Positions 31,019 through 33,192 of a stretch of 33,192 bases of DNA are shown one piece after another. The notes under the pieces are model-generated. The model was not told the origin of the DNA. It was given only the letters and a program-made list of their open reading frames with translations, and ran no database searches. The first letter of the stretch is position 1, and the number at the start of each line of letters is the position of its first letter. The position numbers were made by a program, and so were the translations under genes. The stretch comes from Flectobacillus sp049240685 (GTDB lineage: Bacteria; Bacteroidota; Bacteroidia; Cytophagales; Spirosomataceae), in NCBI RefSeq assembly GCF_049240685.1, contig NZ_JBMLSD010000147.1:1-33192 (forward strand). The letters are read 5' to 3'.

Positions 31019-33187
31019 ATGCGCACATCAACAGAACTTAATCGTCGTAACTTCCTCAAGGCTTCTGGGCTTTCGGGAGCTGCTTTTATTCTTGGTTTAT
31101 CGGCTCGTGCTGCTGAGCCTTCAGAGCAATCTATCGAAAACCTTAGTTTACTCGAAGATTCTTTTGAATTAACGCCATTTGTCATTATCGAAAAATCTGG
31201 AAAAATTACTATCATGAATTCAAAGCCAGAAATTGGTCAAGGAACATGGCAGGCTATCCCGATGATTATTGCCGAGGAGTTAGAGTTGGGTTTAGACCAA
31301 TATGAGATTAAGCAAACTTCTGGTGATAAAAAATATGGTGGACAAACTGCCGGAGGTAGTGCTTCGGTTCGAACTAGCTATGCCACCTTGCGTAAGACTG
31401 GTGCCGCTGCTCGTGAGATGCTATTACAAGCGGCTGCTCAGACTTGGAATGTGCCCATAACTGAATGCTATGCCGAACGTGCGAATGTTTTTCATAAACC
31501 CACTGGCAAAAAACTTGCCTATGCAGCCTTGGTTGAAACAGCCTCTAAGTTGGAAGTTCCTAAAGAGCCTAAATTAAAGGATAGCAAAGACTTTAAATTG
31601 ATTGGGAAACCAACAAAACGTCAGGATATTCCCTTGAAAGTATCAGGACAAGCTACTTTTGGCATGGACGTCGAAGTACCCAATATGGTATATGCCTCGG
31701 TAGAACGTTGTCCTGTTTTTGGTGGAAAAATTCTGAAAATAGACGATTCCCAAACACTAAAAGTAAAGGGTGTTCAACAAATAGTGCGTGCCGAGAGAGT
31801 TTTAGGTAAAAATAGATACGAGGTCGTTGCAGTAATCGCCTCTAACTATTGGGCAGCGCTCAAAGGTCGTAAAGCCCTAAAAGTAACTTGGGATTATCAA
31901 GGAAATGACCAATTTAACACCATACAGTTTGAGCAAAATCTGCGTGATTTATCAAAAAGTGAAGGGGTTATTGACCATAATCAAGGCGAATTTGATAAAA
32001 ATTATTCTGAAGCTCCTGTTCAAATAGAGGCATTTTATGAAACGCCAATGGTGTCGCATTCGCCAATGGAACCAATGAACTGTATTGCCAGCTGGACAGG
32101 CGATGCCGTCGAGGTGTGGGCTTCGTCGCAAGGGCCAGATTTGTTAAGAAATAGAGTGGCAGATGCGTTCACAATTCCTGCTGACAAGATTAAGGTAAAT
32201 ATATGCTTTAATGGAGGAGGTTTTGGTCGTCGTTTGTATCAAGATTTTGCCACTGAGGCAGTGTCCATTGCCAAAGTCGTTGGCAAACCTGTCAAAGTTA
32301 TTTGGACGCGAGAAGACGATACCACGCAGGGACCTTTCAGACCAATGACTTTTTCTGCTTTGAAAGGCGCACTTACAGCCGAGGGCAAAGCTTTGGCTTT
32401 TCAGCATAAAGTAGTATCGCCATCCATCAATGCCACTCAGAATAAAAACTACGATAAAACCAAGTCCGACAACACCATGACGGAGGGGATTAGTGAGCAG
32501 CAATACGAAATTCCTCATATCAAAAACTATTACGTTCATGCCGAAACTCATATACCTCTGGCAGCTTGGCGAGCGGTAACCAGCACGACTCTGTCTTTTG
32601 CTCATGAGTGTTTTATAGATGAAATGGCGCATAAAGCAAATAAAGACCCTTTTGACTTCCGTTTGGATATGTTACAAAAAGATACAGATACCAAACGTGT
32701 AATGCTCAAACTCAAAGAGGTATCTCAATGGAGCAAACCATTACCAAATGGTTGGGCAAGAGGGGTAGCACAATGGGAGTTTTTTGCAGGGTTGGCTGCG
32801 CAAGTAGTAGAGGTTTCGAAAAAGCCAAATGGAGGACTGAAAATAGAAAAGGTATATGCCGTAATTGATTTGGGAACTGTCGTAAACCCCGATACCGTAA
32901 AAGCTCAAGTAGAGGGAGCTATCACGATGGCTATCGGTGCTGCCACAAAAGATGGTATTACTTTCGAAAAAGGGCAAGTCCAACAGTCGAACTTCCATGA
33001 TAATCGAATGGTAAGAATGGAAGAAATGCCCCAAGTGGAGGTTTATATTCTCGCCGAAGGTGGCGCCAAAATTAAAGGAGTAGGCGAGCCTGGCTTACCA
33101 CCTTTGGCTCCAGCTCTAGCCAATGCGATTTTTGCAGCAACAGGTAAGCGCATTCGCCGAATGCCATTTGACTTGGACAAAGTATAA
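31019..33187 (+). CDS. Second Tat-exported IorB-like molybdopterin subunit
   Basis: The 722-aa protein is a paralogue of the subunit at 24505. It has a twin-arginine signal at residues 8-14 (NRRNFLK) with a hydrophobic region (AAFILGLSARA), and shares the motifs PEIGQGTWQAIP, GGSASVRT, NGGGFGRRLYQDFATEA, VVNPDTVKAQVEGA and GVGEPGLPPLAPAL with the catalytic Glu690. The two sequences agree at roughly half of positions, so this is an old duplication and not a recent copy. No 2Fe-2S subunit gene precedes it. An ATG begins three bases after its stop, at 33190, so a partner gene may follow beyond the window. Substrate unknown. Confidence 0.92.
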   Translation: MRTSTELNRRNFLKASGLSGAAFILGLSARAAEPSEQSIENLSLLEDSFELTPFVIIEKSGKITIMNSKPEIGQGTWQAIPMIIAEELELGLDQYEIKQTSGDKKYGGQTAGGSASVRTSYATLRKTGAAAREMLLQAAAQTWNVPITECYAERANVFHKPTGKKLAYAALVETASKLEVPKEPKLKDSKDFKLIGKPTKRQDIPLKVSGQATFGMDVEVPNMVYASVERCPVFGGKILKIDDSQTLKVKGVQQIVRAERVLGKNRYEVVAVIASNYWAALKGRKALKVTWDYQGNDQFNTIQFEQNLRDLSKSEGVIDHNQGEFDKNYSEAPVQIEAFYETPMVSHSPMEPMNCIASWTGDAVEVWASSQGPDLLRNRVADAFTIPADKIKVNICFNGGGFGRRLYQDFATEAVSIAKVVGKPVKVIWTREDDTTQGPFRPMTFSALKGALTAEGKALAFQHKVVSPSINATQNKNYDKTKSDNTMTEGISEQQYEIPHIKNYYVHAETHIPLAAWRAVTSTTLSFAHECFIDEMAHKANKDPFDFRLDMLQKDTDTKRVMLKLKEVSQWSKPLPNGWARGVAQWEFFAGLAAQVVEVSKKPNGGLKIEKVYAVIDLGTVVNPDTVKAQVEGAITMAIGAATKDGITFEKGQVQQSNFHDNRMVRMEEMPQVEVYILAEGGAKIKGVGEPGLPPLAPALANAIFAATGKRIRRMPFDLDKV

Positions 33188-33192
33188 TCATG

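Noticed and set aside
32144..32632. 162-codon frame antisense to the second IorB-like gene
   Set aside because: It is the shadow of a well-supported coding frame and has no protein-like motifs.

Overview
This AT-rich window looks like the chromosome of a Bacteroidota bacterium, most likely of the class Cytophagia (relatives of Flectobacillus, Arcicella or Runella). The evidence is a MurF-alanine racemase fusion, a PG_1098-type methyltransferase, a DUF5686 outer-membrane protein, IorA/IorB-like molybdenum hydroxylases, and several upstream boxes of the Bacteroidota form TAnnTTTG. Species placement is inference. A 100-base run of N at 26748-26847 shows that the sequence is a draft scaffold.

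Layout, left to right. Bases 1-429 are the 3' end of metK. A ribosome hibernation factor (hpf) and a FAN1-type structure-specific nuclease follow on the minus strand. Next on the plus strand come pgk, the murF-alr fusion and a DeoR-family regulator surrounded by TTGCAA-type inverted repeats. From 8989 to 20596 almost everything is on the minus strand: a DUF3592 membrane protein, CorA, a two-gene envelope-stress-like module (PspC plus a LiaF-like protein), a secreted coiled-coil protein, a THUMP-like methyltransferase, and a three-gene type I secretion-like operon (ABC exporter, HlyD, TolC). The exception is the plus-strand methylmalonyl-CoA epimerase gene at 11325. Divergent from the exporter operon is a DUF5686 beta-barrel gene.

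The right third is accessory in character. A 2Fe-2S subunit and a Tat-exported molybdopterin subunit (IorA/IorB-like) lie at 23847-26688, and a second, paralogous molybdopterin subunit lies at 31019-33187. Between the two large subunits are a 40-bp tandem repeat array broken by the assembly gap, two inverted copies of a roughly 140-bp structured repeat, a DUF4377/META lipoprotein-like gene, a secreted esterase and a multi-pass acyltransferase-like protein. A third, decayed copy of the repeat appears to sit between the 2Fe-2S and molybdopterin genes.

The two most notable signals are as follows. First, the ABC exporter keeps its transmembrane domain but has lost nearly every catalytic motif of its nucleotide-binding domain. 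Second, the structured repeat family is arranged around the molybdenum hydroxylase genes. Most genes end in clear hairpin terminators, often bidirectional between convergent genes. No rRNA, tRNA, CRISPR array or transposase gene was seen.
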